Source of the DNA: CAZKUN01 sp964555935
GTDB lineage: Bacteria > Armatimonadota > Zipacnadia > Zipacnadales > VGFC01
DNA: 64,000 bases
Direction of reading: 5' to 3'
Assembly (NCBI GenBank): GCA_964555935.1
Contig: CAZKUN010000001.1
Location: forward strand, 1-64,000
A model generated the notes under the pieces. It was not told where the DNA came from, did not search any database, and worked only from the letters and a program-made list of their open reading frames with translations. Shown piece after piece: positions 42,972-51,227 of the stretch. A program made the position numbers and the translations under genes. Position 1 is the stretch's first letter; each line of letters starts with the position of its first letter.

Positions 42972-44093
42972 CTGAACATCCTCCACGTCATCACTCCCAA
43001 GCGTCTGTCCGGGGCTGAGCGCGTCTGCATCAGGCTCTGCCGGGAGCTGCAGGACAGAGGACACCGCGTGGAGGTCGCGACGAAGCCGACGGCCTCATTC
43101 ATCGAGGCGCTCGAGGCTGCCGGAGTGCCTCACATCGCCGCACCCATTGCCAGCAAGTTCAATTTCAAGTGCCCGTGGCGCATCGCCGACATCGCTCGCG
43201 AAGTGCAAGCCGATGTCATCCACACGCATCTGTCCACCGCGTCGCTCTGGGGCTCGTATGCGGGCTGGATCTGTCGAACGCCGGTCGTCGCGCACATGCA
43301 CGCTCTGAATACGACGATCTGGTATCGGTTTGCATCGCGCGTCGCAACCGTCGCCGACGCGGTCAATCAACACGCCATCAGCAGCGGCATCCGGCCCGAG
43401 CGCGCCGCGGTGGTCTACAACGCCGTCGACGTCGGATCGCCGCCGGATGCGTCGGAATCGGCCGGCGTCAGAGAGAGCATCGGCGTGCCGACGGACACTC
43501 CTCTGATTGCCGTCGCCGCGCACCTTTCGTTCAAGAAGGGGCACCACGTGCTGCTGCAGGCACTCGCAAAGCTGCGGTCGTCGGGGCGTGACTTCCACTG
43601 CGCGTGCATGGGCGAGGGGCGCGACCGGGCCGCGCTAGAAGCGCAGGCGACGCAACTGGGACTTGCTGAGCACGTCCATTTCCTGGGTTTCCGTGATGAC
43701 TGCCGCCAGGTAGTCGGGGCGGCCGACGTGGTGGCGCTGGCATCCATCAGCGGCGAAGGCCTCCCGCTGTGTCTTCTGGAGGCGGCTGCCCTCGGGAAGC
43801 CGATCGTTGCCAGCCGTCTCTCCGGGATCCCCGAGATCGTCGTCGATGGCGAGACGGGCTATGCGGTCGAGGTGGGAGACGTTGATGCGCTCGCGGATCG
43901 GTTGGGCGAACTGATGTCGGACGCCGGGCTCCGCGCGCGGATGGGCGCAGCGGCCCTGAAGCTGGCCGACGAGCGCTTCAGCGTTGCCGCGCAAGCGGAC
44001 GCCGTCGAGGCGCTCTACCGCGACGCTCTTGGCGTTAGCGACCTCCCCGAGACGAAGCCTGCTGCGCCCGAAGCTGCCCGCACGCCGCGTTGA
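42972..44093 (+). CDS. glycosyltransferase family 4, LPS core-type; probable CTG start
   Basis: 373 residues if translation starts at CTG 42972. The protein from there reads (M)NILHVITPKRLSGAERVC, a standard GT4 N-terminus, and GGAG lies at 42959-42962 with 9-base spacing. No ATG, GTG or TTG lies in frame between the upstream stop and conserved sequence; the next conventional start further upstream (42744) would run through the acyltransferase gene in another frame. The C-terminal donor domain has SISGEGLPLCLLEAAALGKPIV. The operon context suggests a core-oligosaccharide sugar transferase. The 3' end overlaps the convergent rlmN by 59 bp. Confidence 0.8.
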   Translation: MNILHVITPKRLSGAERVCIRLCRELQDRGHRVEVATKPTASFIEALEAAGVPHIAAPIASKFNFKCPWRIADIAREVQADVIHTHLSTASLWGSYAGWICRTPVVAHMHALNTTIWYRFASRVATVADAVNQHAISSGIRPERAAVVYNAVDVGSPPDASESAGVRESIGVPTDTPLIAVAAHLSFKKGHHVLLQALAKLRSSGRDFHCACMGEGRDRAALEAQATQLGLAEHVHFLGFRDDCRQVVGAADVVALASISGEGLPLCLLEAAALGKPIVASRLSGIPEIVVDGETGYAVEVGDVDALADRLGELMSDAGLRARMGAAALKLADERFSVAAQADAVEALYRDALGVSDLPETKPAAPEAARTPR

Positions 44094-45096
44094 TGCTCTG
44101 CCCCTTGCTACGCCTCCGCGTAACCTTCAGCCCGCCCTTGTGAAGCCGCACGGCGAACGCGTCCATGTGCTGGTAGGGCGGCGCTTTCCATTTCGCTCCC
44201 GGCACGGGATTGTAGGCGATGAGGTTCACGTGGTGGCGCCGTCCCTTCAGCAACTCTACCACCTGCGACGCGTGCTCAGGCTGGTCGTTGACCCCCGCCA
44301 GCAGCACGTACGTGTAGGTGACCGGCTTTCCGCCGCGCGCCTCGGTAAACTCATCGCAAGCGGCCAGCACGTCGGCCAGCGTGTCGCGGATCCCAGGCAT
44401 TAGCTTCCGGCGCAATTGGTCTGTCGGCGCGTTCAGCGATAGCGCGAGTTCGGTGTCTAGTCCCGCTTGCGCGTAGCGCCGAATGCCGTTGGCAATCCCG
44501 CTCGTGGAGACGGTGATCCGTTGTGGCGAGATGCCCCAGCCGGCCTTGTCGGTGAGGATTTCAAGCGCCTTGAGCACGGCGTCCAGGTTCAGCATCGGCT
44601 CGCCCATGCCCATGAAGACGATGTTCCTGGCCGCGCCAACCTTCGCGCGCAACGTCACTGCCTGGCTCACGATCTCGCCGGCTGTCAGGTTGCGCACAAG
44701 CCCTTTCGATCCGGATGCGCAGAAGCTGCAGCGGATCACGCACCCCACCTGGCTGCTCACGCACAGCGAGGCCACCTTCTCGTCGGTCACCATGCGGACG
44801 CACTCAACCGTCTCGCCGTCGGCCAATCCAAGGAGCAGCTTCGTCGAATCTTCCGCTTTCGATACGGTGATCGGCTCCAGCGGCCCCATCCGAAATGCCT
44901 CCGCCAGCGCCTCTCGGAGCGTGGCCGGCAGATCGGTCATCTCGTCAAAACTCGACGCCAACCGATCGTGCAACCACTTGAAGACCTGCTTGGCTCGGTA
45001 ACCGGGTTGCCCGTTCTCGGCGAACCACGCGCCAAGCTCATCGAGCGTCAGGTCGTAGATCTCTGCGATTACTTCGCGGTCGTCTGTTTTGCCCAA
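44035..45096 (-). CDS. rlmN: 23S rRNA (adenine2503-C2)/tRNA dual-specificity methyltransferase
   Basis: 353 residues. A radical SAM methylsynthase with the cluster motif C119-x3-C123-x2-C126 (CVIRCSFC), SSQVGC, FMGMGEPMLN, ALSLNAPTDQLR and the C-terminal substrate Cys C339 in NAACGQL. It methylates C2 of A2503 in 23S rRNA and of A37 in some tRNAs. It ends inside the convergent GT4 gene (59-bp tail-to-tail overlap). Its N-terminus overlaps the end of the DNA ligase gene, upstream on the same strand, by 28 bp (45069-45096), which suggests co-transcription. Confidence 0.93.
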   Translation of the reverse strand: MGKTDDREVIAEIYDLTLDELGAWFAENGQPGYRAKQVFKWLHDRLASSFDEMTDLPATLREALAEAFRMGPLEPITVSKAEDSTKLLLGLADGETVECVRMVTDEKVASLCVSSQVGCVIRCSFCASGSKGLVRNLTAGEIVSQAVTLRAKVGAARNIVFMGMGEPMLNLDAVLKALEILTDKAGWGISPQRITVSTSGIANGIRRYAQAGLDTELALSLNAPTDQLRRKLMPGIRDTLADVLAACDEFTEARGGKPVTYTYVLLAGVNDQPEHASQVVELLKGRRHHVNLIAYNPVPGAKWKAPPYQHMDAFAVRLHKGGLKVTRRRSKGQSINAACGQLRAQQASSRGGR

Positions 45097-46685
45097 AGTT
45101 CCTCCACACGCTCGAGCGTGTCTATCTCATTGGTCGACTTGTCCAGCCGCAGGCCCTTGATCCGGGGGAATCTCAGCGCGAACCCGCTGCCGTGGCGCTT
45201 GCTCTTCTGGATGCCATTGAACGCGACCTCAATGACAATCGTGGGGGGCACCAACACACCGCGGCCAAAATCCTTCAGCGCGTTCTGCTTGAAGTGATCG
45301 GTCAGGAACGCGATCTCCTTATCCGTAACACCCGAGTACGCCTTGCCGACCGGCGCGAGCTTGTCGCCCGCGCGGACAGCGAAGGTGTAATCACTCAGCA
45401 GACCCGCTCGCCTCCCGTGACCGTACTCAGCACCCACGATCACCACGTCCAACGTCGCGAGCGGGCGTTTCAGCTTCAACCACGCGCGACCGCGTTTGCC
45501 AGGCTGGTATTGAGAGTCTGGGTTCTTGAGCATCAGACCCTCATTGCCTCGCCCAATAGCCGCGTCGAATGCCGCCTGAATCGTGTCAGCATCGCCGGCC
45601 ATCGTCATCTCCGACAACTTCGCGCCGTCGATGCCCGCCATCGCATCGGCGAGAAGCGAGCGCCGCTCGGTTAGCGGCCTGCGCAATTCCGCATGTCCGT
45701 CGATGGCGAGCAGATCGAAGGCCACGAAGACGGTCGGTATCTCCTCAAGGATGGCCTGGTCCGGGTCTTTACGGCCCTGCCGCTTGGAGAGTTCTGCGAA
45801 ACCAAGCTGCTCGTCGCCGGCTTGCGCGATGATCTCCCCGTCGATGACCAACTCGCGCGACCCGTCGAACACCGCCGCAACCTCGGGGAACTGACTTGTC
45901 ACCTCATCCAGCGTTCGCGAGTAGATCCGCGTTCCCGTCTCGCCGGCGTGCACCTGGGCGCGCATGCCATCGTACTTGTCCTCGACGAGCCACTCATCCG
46001 CGTGTTTCAGCGCATCCGCCGCCTCGTCCGCAGCCGTCGCCAGCATGGACTTGACTGGGCGGAACAGCTCCAGCCTGGCCTCCCCCAACCGGTCATCGCG
46101 CGCGAGCGTGGCGGCCTGGCCGATGTCGCCGATCAGCATGTTTGCCCAGCGCACGTCGTCCGCGTCCCGCCCAAACGCCTCAGCGAGCGCCTCCTCAACC
46201 AGGCTCTCCTGCACCCCTATCCGCATGGTGCCGGTGGCGATCTTGACGACGTACTTCGCCGCGGCGGAGCGACATGATCTGAAGCCCTCAGCGAGGAGAT
46301 CGCGACGTTCAGCCGTCTTTGACGTTGCCGAGAGTTTCTCGTAGAGGCCCAAGACGGCGAGGACGGTCAGACTGGCGTCCGGTGGATCGCCATCCTCCAG
46401 AAGCTCAGCGATTGCCCCGCCCGAGTCGCCATGGCGCAGATAGGCGGCCTCGAACTCCTCGGCGGAAACGCCGGTCACTGCCATTGCAGCATCGCGCAGC
46501 AGCGCGCCACCCACCTTGACCGTGCGCTCGCTGCGTAGAGGGAACGGTTGCCCGGTGAGGAACACGCAAGCCACGGGCAGCGCATCTCCCACCAGCCCGC
46601 TTAGGTAGGCAGCCAGTATGGACTTCTTCTCAAGTTTCTTTGTGGTCGCAGCGACAGCATCCGCCGCGGATGAGAGCGCGTCCAC
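45069..46685 (-). CDS. ATP-dependent DNA ligase
   Basis: 538 residues from GTG 46685, with GGAGG (CCTCC at 46694-46698) and 8-base spacing. This start fits the family N-terminus (LSSAADAVAATTKKLEKKSIL). The order is an N-terminal DNA-binding domain, a nucleotidyltransferase domain with the adenylated lysine K237 in EDKYDGMRAQVH, then RTLDEVTSQFP, VIDGEIIA, NEGLMLKNPDSQYQPGKRG and WLKLKRP, and an OB-fold. The length and layout match the LigB/archaeal-type replicative ligases found in some bacteria, not short LigC/D. It may serve in repair alongside an NAD-dependent LigA. The 200 codons upstream of the GTG are not ligase-like and are rejected. Confidence 0.88.
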   Translation of the reverse strand: MDALSSAADAVAATTKKLEKKSILAAYLSGLVGDALPVACVFLTGQPFPLRSERTVKVGGALLRDAAMAVTGVSAEEFEAAYLRHGDSGGAIAELLEDGDPPDASLTVLAVLGLYEKLSATSKTAERRDLLAEGFRSCRSAAAKYVVKIATGTMRIGVQESLVEEALAEAFGRDADDVRWANMLIGDIGQAATLARDDRLGEARLELFRPVKSMLATAADEAADALKHADEWLVEDKYDGMRAQVHAGETGTRIYSRTLDEVTSQFPEVAAVFDGSRELVIDGEIIAQAGDEQLGFAELSKRQGRKDPDQAILEEIPTVFVAFDLLAIDGHAELRRPLTERRSLLADAMAGIDGAKLSEMTMAGDADTIQAAFDAAIGRGNEGLMLKNPDSQYQPGKRGRAWLKLKRPLATLDVVIVGAEYGHGRRAGLLSDYTFAVRAGDKLAPVGKAYSGVTDKEIAFLTDHFKQNALKDFGRGVLVPPTIVIEVAFNGIQKSKRHGSGFALRFPRIKGLRLDKSTNEIDTLERVEELWAKQTTAK

Positions 46686-46704
46686 GGGTGAGACCTCCGA
46701 TGAT

Positions 46705-47379
46705 GTGCATGGCGAAGCCGCCGGTGCCCCGGCGCCAGCCAACCCGAGGTCGATCGCTGATGGCCGCCGATTGCTTGCCGGCCCGCCCCGCGATGCGCTG
46801 GCATTCCTCATTTCCGCTCTTACGAGCCCGTTCCTTGTCTGCGCCGTTGCGGCGGGCGCTTTGGCGTCCGCTCTGGCAGATTCGTGGAAGGACGTTCTGG
46901 TCTGGGGGCTGATGGCATCCGTCTTCGCGGGCGTCGTGCCATTCCTCATCGTTCTCGCGTTTTTCCTGAAGGGCCGGATCTCAGACATGCACGTCGCCGT
47001 CAAGGAGCAGCGCTGGGTCCCTCTCGGCGCGTCGATCCTCAGCGGCGTTCTTGGGCTCATCGCGCTAAGAGCCGTCAACGCGCCCGTCGCGTTGCTGGCG
47101 CTGACGGCCGGGTACCTCGCGAACGCGGTCGTCTTCATCATCGTGTCGTTCTTTTGGAAGGCCAGCATCCACTCGGGCGTGTATACGGGCGCGTTCGGCG
47201 CATGCGCGATGGTGGTGTCGCCATGGTGGTGGCTGGGACTGCTCGGACTCCCGGGCATCATCTGGGCACGGTCGCAGCGGGGCCGACACACGGTGCCTCA
47301 AGGCATCGTCGGCGCGTGCATCGCGCTGGCAGTGATGAGCGCGACATACCTCGCGGTGATGGCGAAGTGGGGGGCATGA
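46705..47379 (+). CDS. PAP2-like integral membrane protein
   Basis: 224 residues from GTG 46705, although the start is uncertain. It has about six hydrophobic helices. The pattern GRISDMHVAVKEQRWVPL, SFFWKASIHSGVYTGAFGA and RSQRGRHTVPQGIVGA resembles the PAP2 phosphatase-like membrane proteins of several phyla, with the two His-containing motifs in place (KASIHSG and GRHTVPQ). It may dephosphorylate a lipid pyrophosphate, but classical KX6RP is not clear. It is divergent from the ligase gene with only 19 bp between the two GTG codons. The next membrane protein follows by 3 bp. Confidence 0.65.
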   Translation: MHGEAAGAPAPANPRSIADGRRLLAGPPRDALAFLISALTSPFLVCAVAAGALASALADSWKDVLVWGLMASVFAGVVPFLIVLAFFLKGRISDMHVAVKEQRWVPLGASILSGVLGLIALRAVNAPVALLALTAGYLANAVVFIIVSFFWKASIHSGVYTGAFGACAMVVSPWWWLGLLGLPGIIWARSQRGRHTVPQGIVGACIALAVMSATYLAVMAKWGA

Positions 47380-47382
47380 GCC

Positions 47383-47862
47383 ATGGCAGGTGAGACGACG
47401 GGCTTCGCCGGCTGGGACGACGAGCGCATTACGCGCGAGAAGGTGAAGATCCGCGCCGCGGCGTTCCTCGGCACGGTTGAGTACCTCGCAGCGCCTATCA
47501 TCATCGCGATATTGGGCGGCACCTCTCCTATCGACATCGGCGGCTATCACGTCGCCATCCCGATCGTGATCGTCTGCCTGATTCCTCTGGCGTATATCAT
47601 GATGAAGTTCTTCGACGGCGTCCTGATAATGGGCAGCCCGCGCCCGACCAAGGCTCGCGCCGCGCTGCTGACGCGGAGCATCATCACGAACTTCATCGGG
47701 CTCGCTTCGTTACTCGTGTTCATCCACTCCGACGAACTCCGCTGGCCCACCATCATCTGGCTTCTCGGGATACCCGCTGCCGTCGGCCTCCTCCGTCGCA
47801 TCGGCGCCTACCAGCGCGTCATGGAGCAGATCGCGCGCGGCGAACGGACGCCAGACGCGTAG
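47383..47862 (+). CDS. small integral membrane protein of unknown function
   Basis: 159 residues with about four predicted membrane helices (YLAAPIIIAILGG, IPIVIVCLIPLAYIMM, IITNFIGLASLLVFI, IIWLLGIPAAVGLL). The N-terminal 25 residues are charged. No family was recognised. ATG 47383 comes 3 bp after the PAP2-like gene, whose end (GGGGGGC) supplies the ribosome-binding site, so the two are coupled and may act together in lipid metabolism. Confidence 0.7.
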   Translation: MAGETTGFAGWDDERITREKVKIRAAAFLGTVEYLAAPIIIAILGGTSPIDIGGYHVAIPIVIVCLIPLAYIMMKFFDGVLIMGSPRPTKARAALLTRSIITNFIGLASLLVFIHSDELRWPTIIWLLGIPAAVGLLRRIGAYQRVMEQIARGERTPDA

Positions 47863-47936
47863 CCCTCGCGAAGGACCCTCGAGCACATCGGCGGAAACAC
47901 CACTCCGACGACAAACCGCGAGAGTGCGAGTTGACT

Positions 47937-48620
47937 ATGGCTGATGCACGACGAATAACCGTGGCCATCGATGGCCCGGCCGGCTCCGGCAAGAGCACGG
48001 TGGCCAAGACGGTGGCCCGCGAACTGGGATATGCATACGTCGACACGGGAGCGATGTACCGATCCGTCGCGCTGTTGGGGATGCGCGAGGGTCTCTCGCC
48101 CGACGACGCCGAGGGCTTCATCCGCCAAGCCGCCACCGCGAGGATGGAGTTCCGCGTCGGCGAGAGTGGCCAGCGGCTCTTCGTGAACGACGAAGACCTG
48201 ACCGATGAGGTTCGCAGACCTGAAGTCAGCGCCCTGGCGTCCCCCGTCTCGGCCATCCCCGACGTCCGCAAGCACCTCACCGATACGCAACGCCGCATGG
48301 CTGCGGGCGGCGGCGTTGTCATGGAGGGCCGCGATATCGGCACGGTCGTCTGCCCGGACGCGGAGGTGAAAGCGTTCGTCACCGCCACGCCCGAGGAACG
48401 CGCCCGCCGCCGCTTTCTCGAACTGCAGGAGAAGGGCACGGACACTACTCTGGAAGAGGTCCTGACCCAGATGCAGGCTCGCGATGAACGCGATTCGTCC
48501 CGCGACATCGCGCCTCTCGTGAAGGCGGAGGATGCCCTGGGAATCATCACCGACCGCATGTCGATTGATCAAGTCGTCGGCGTGGTCCTTGACCTCGTTC
48601 GGGAGGCACAGGCCTCGTGA
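47937..48620 (+). CDS. cmk: cytidylate kinase
   Basis: 227 residues from ATG 47937 (TTG 47931 is the other possible start). P-loop TVAIDGPAGSGKSTVAKTVA, then YVDTGAMYRSVAL, VVMEGRDIGTVVCPDA and RARRRFLELQEKG. It phosphorylates CMP and dCMP with ATP. It overlaps plsC by four bases (GTGA), an arrangement seen in several bacteria. Confidence 0.93.
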   Translation: MADARRITVAIDGPAGSGKSTVAKTVARELGYAYVDTGAMYRSVALLGMREGLSPDDAEGFIRQAATARMEFRVGESGQRLFVNDEDLTDEVRRPEVSALASPVSAIPDVRKHLTDTQRRMAAGGGVVMEGRDIGTVVCPDAEVKAFVTATPEERARRRFLELQEKGTDTTLEEVLTQMQARDERDSSRDIAPLVKAEDALGIITDRMSIDQVVGVVLDLVREAQAS

Positions 48621-49267
48621 GCACCCACATCAGACCGCTCTATTGGCTCGGGAAGACACTGGCGAAGATCATCTGCATGTGCCTTGGGAGATTCCGTCTG
48701 CATGGGACGGACAACATCCCAGACGAAGGCGGCGTCCTGATCGCGGCGAATCACGGGAGCTTCCTCGATCCACCGGTGGTGGGCACGGGCGTCAAGCGCC
48801 CATGCTTCTTCATGGGGAAGAAGGAGCTGTTTGACGTCCCCGTCTTCTCGTGGATCATCCGCCACGTCGGGTGCTTCCCCGTGGACCGCGAGGCGCCCAA
48901 TAAGGCAACGCTGAAGTTCGCCGTCAAAATACTCAAGGAGATCGGCAGCCCACTGGTTGTCTTCCCGGAGGGCGGCCGGACGCGGGATGGCGAGCTGCAG
49001 GAGGCAGGAATCGGCGCCGCGCTGATGGCCAGCCGGGCGGGAGCCCCAATCGTGCCCGCGTATATCAAGGGCACGTGGGAATCGCATGGCCCAGGCTCGA
49101 AGCTGCCCAGACGCTCGAACATCAGCGTCCGGTACGGCGAGCCGATCGAGACCGCCACGCCCGATGGCAAGAAGGCCAGCAAAGAGCAACTGCAAGTACT
49201 GACCGACCGCGTAATGGCCTCGCTCGCCGCCCTCAAGGCCGAAGCAGAGGCCGACGAGGCAAAGTAG
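48617..49267 (+). CDS. plsC: 1-acyl-sn-glycerol-3-phosphate acyltransferase
   Basis: 216 residues from GTG 48617, overlapping the cmk stop. The catalytic H-x4-D motif is H46-D51 in ANHGSFLD, and the glycerol-phosphate site is in VFPEGGRTRDG; GAPIVPAYIKGT follows. It makes phosphatidic acid from lysophosphatidic acid at the membrane. A short hydrophobic N-terminus may dip into the bilayer. Confidence 0.9.
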   Translation: MSTHIRPLYWLGKTLAKIICMCLGRFRLHGTDNIPDEGGVLIAANHGSFLDPPVVGTGVKRPCFFMGKKELFDVPVFSWIIRHVGCFPVDREAPNKATLKFAVKILKEIGSPLVVFPEGGRTRDGELQEAGIGAALMASRAGAPIVPAYIKGTWESHGPGSKLPRRSNISVRYGEPIETATPDGKKASKEQLQVLTDRVMASLAALKAEAEADEAK

Positions 49268-49315
49268 GGAGACGCGCGGCACAACACTCGCGCGCAGGAA
49301 GGGAAGCCAGACAAC

Positions 49316-50491
49316 GTGGAAGACATGAGCAACGACGTCAAGGTCCTCTGCCCCACTCCCCGCGAGAAGCACCATTTCTTCGGCTACTACGACAAGTTCC
49401 CCTACGACAGCACGGGCCGATACCTGCTATCGCTCGAGACCAGCTTCATCGACCGCCCGCCCACCCCCGACGATGTCGCGGGGATTGGTATGGTGGACCT
49501 GCACGATGGCAACCGGTGGATCCCAATCGCCGAGACGCATGCCTGGTACTGGCAGCAGGGGACCATGCTGCAGTGGCTCGAGACGGCGCCGGACCGGCAC
49601 ATCATCTACAACGCGCGCGAGGATGGGCAGTTCATCTCGATCATCCGCGACGCGCATTCGGGCGAGATCGTGAGGAAGCTCCCGCGCCCAGTCTACGCCG
49701 TCAGCCGCGATGGCAGACAGGCCGTCAGCGTCAACTTCAGCCGCGTGCACAACCACCGACCGGGGTATGGCTATGTTGGCGTTCCGGACGCGTGGGCCGA
49801 CGACCCAGCACCGGCCGAAGACGGTATCTACCAGATGGATCTGGCGACGGGCGAGAACCAGCTCATCATCAGTCTCGACCAAATCGTCCAGATCGAGCCG
49901 GAAGATTCGATGGACGGCGCGAGCCACTGGTTCAATCACCTGCAGTTCAACCAGGACGACTCGCGGTTCATCTTCCTGCATCGTTGGGTCGGCGAGAAGC
50001 CGCCGTGGAAGACGAGGCTCTACACTGCCGCGCCGGATGGCTCAGACATCTGCCTCGTCAACTCCCATGACATGACGAGTCACTTCGACTGGGAATCGCC
50101 GGGCCGGATTCTCGCGTGGGCGACACGCCACGAGGTGGGGAACTTCTACTACCTGTTCGACGACCAGGCCGAGGGAATTGAGAAGGTCGGCGAAGGGATC
50201 CTCACGACGGACGGTCACTGCAGCTACTCGCCGGACGGGCAGTGGGTCCTGACCGATACCTACCCCGGCAAAGACCACAAGCGGACGCTTCTGCTCTACC
50301 GCCCAGCAGACGAGCGGCGCGTCGACATCGGTCGCTTCTACGCGCCGCCTGAACTGAGCGGCGAGATCCGCTGCGATCTCCACCCGCGCTGGAATCGCGA
50401 CGGCACGGAAGTCTGCTTCGACTCCGCCCACGAGGGAGATCGACAGCTCTACACGATCGACGTGTCAGCGATTACCAAGGGGAACGCCTAG
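49316..50491 (+). CDS. TolB/WD40-like beta-propeller protein, distantly like oligogalacturonate lyase
   Basis: 391 residues without a signal peptide. Seven-bladed propeller-like repeats of the PD40 type (SRDGRQAVSV, NQDDSRFIFLHRW, YSPDGQWVLTDTYPG, WNRDGTEVCFDSAHEGDRQLY). Histidine-containing segments HWFNHLQFNQDD and NSHDMTSHFDWESPG are arranged like the metal site of PL22 oligogalacturonate lyases, so pectin-fragment lyase is one possibility. GTG 49316 has GGGAAG upstream; ATG 49325 lacks spacing. Its stop overlaps the convergent TRIC gene stop at a shared CTAG. Confidence 0.55.
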   Translation: MEDMSNDVKVLCPTPREKHHFFGYYDKFPYDSTGRYLLSLETSFIDRPPTPDDVAGIGMVDLHDGNRWIPIAETHAWYWQQGTMLQWLETAPDRHIIYNAREDGQFISIIRDAHSGEIVRKLPRPVYAVSRDGRQAVSVNFSRVHNHRPGYGYVGVPDAWADDPAPAEDGIYQMDLATGENQLIISLDQIVQIEPEDSMDGASHWFNHLQFNQDDSRFIFLHRWVGEKPPWKTRLYTAAPDGSDICLVNSHDMTSHFDWESPGRILAWATRHEVGNFYYLFDDQAEGIEKVGEGILTTDGHCSYSPDGQWVLTDTYPGKDHKRTLLLYRPADERRVDIGRFYAPPELSGEIRCDLHPRWNRDGTEVCFDSAHEGDRQLYTIDVSAITKGNA

Positions 50492-51114
50492 CTCTCGTCG
50501 AGGTCGTCATCGCCGCCCGGCCTGGGCAGGTGGACCCGCCGCGCGACGCAGAAGACGCGAATGGCAATCGTGAGAGCCGCGCCGGCAACTAACGCGATCC
50601 ACCCGGGAGCGCCAAACGACGTCAGCGCGCAGAAGAGCACGCTCCCCGCGATCGTCGCGGAGGCGTAGACCTCGCGCTTCAGCACAAGCGGCACCTCGCG
50701 CACGAGCACGTCGCGGATGACTCCGCCGCCGACGCCTGTCATGCATCCAAACACCACCGCCCCCGCAAACCCGGCCCCAAAGTCCAGAGCCTTGCTCGCG
50801 CCAATGACCGTGAATACCCCGAGCCCAACAGCGTCCGCGTACGATAGCACGCCCTTCGTCCAGACCAGCTTCCGGTACCACACGCACACCGGCAGAGCGG
50901 CCAGAAGGGCGAGCAGCAGGTAGATCGGCTGCTCGAGCCAGAAGATCGGCTGGGCGCCGAGCATGACATCGCGCATGGTCCCGCCGCCCACCGCCGTGAT
51001 GGCTGCCAACACCACCACGCCGAAGACGTCGAGCTTGTGACGGGCGGCAGCCAACGCGCCCGACAGCGCGAACGCAAACGTGCCCAGGTAATCGAGGACT
51101 TCGAGGATCTCCAT
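50488..51114 (-). CDS. UPF0126/TRIC family membrane protein (YicG-like)
   Basis: 208 residues with about seven hydrophobic helices in an internal two-fold repeat. The repeat signatures are TAVGGGTMRDVMLG and TGVGGGVIRDVLVREVPLVL, typical of the UPF0126/TRIC trimeric cation channel family, of which E. coli YicG has been linked to glycine transport. The function here is membrane transport of an unassigned small solute or ion. It is convergent with the propeller gene, the two sharing the palindromic CTAG as stop codons. Confidence 0.85.
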   Translation of the reverse strand: MEILEVLDYLGTFAFALSGALAAARHKLDVFGVVVLAAITAVGGGTMRDVMLGAQPIFWLEQPIYLLLALLAALPVCVWYRKLVWTKGVLSYADAVGLGVFTVIGASKALDFGAGFAGAVVFGCMTGVGGGVIRDVLVREVPLVLKREVYASATIAGSVLFCALTSFGAPGWIALVAGAALTIAIRVFCVARRVHLPRPGGDDDLDES

Positions 51115-51227
51115 GCCGCCGACAGTCTACTGCGCCGCTCCCTGGAACGCAACCAGAGAGGTCAGACCCCGTGTCCGCGAGAAGCCCTGCTGAAGCGTAG
51201 AACCGGACATCCATGGGGAGCGACTCC

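Noticed and set aside
46686..47291. 200-codon extension of the DNA ligase frame upstream of GTG 46685
   Set aside because: The extension has no ligase similarity and lies antisense to the PAP2-like membrane protein; the GTG has an ideal ribosome-binding site.
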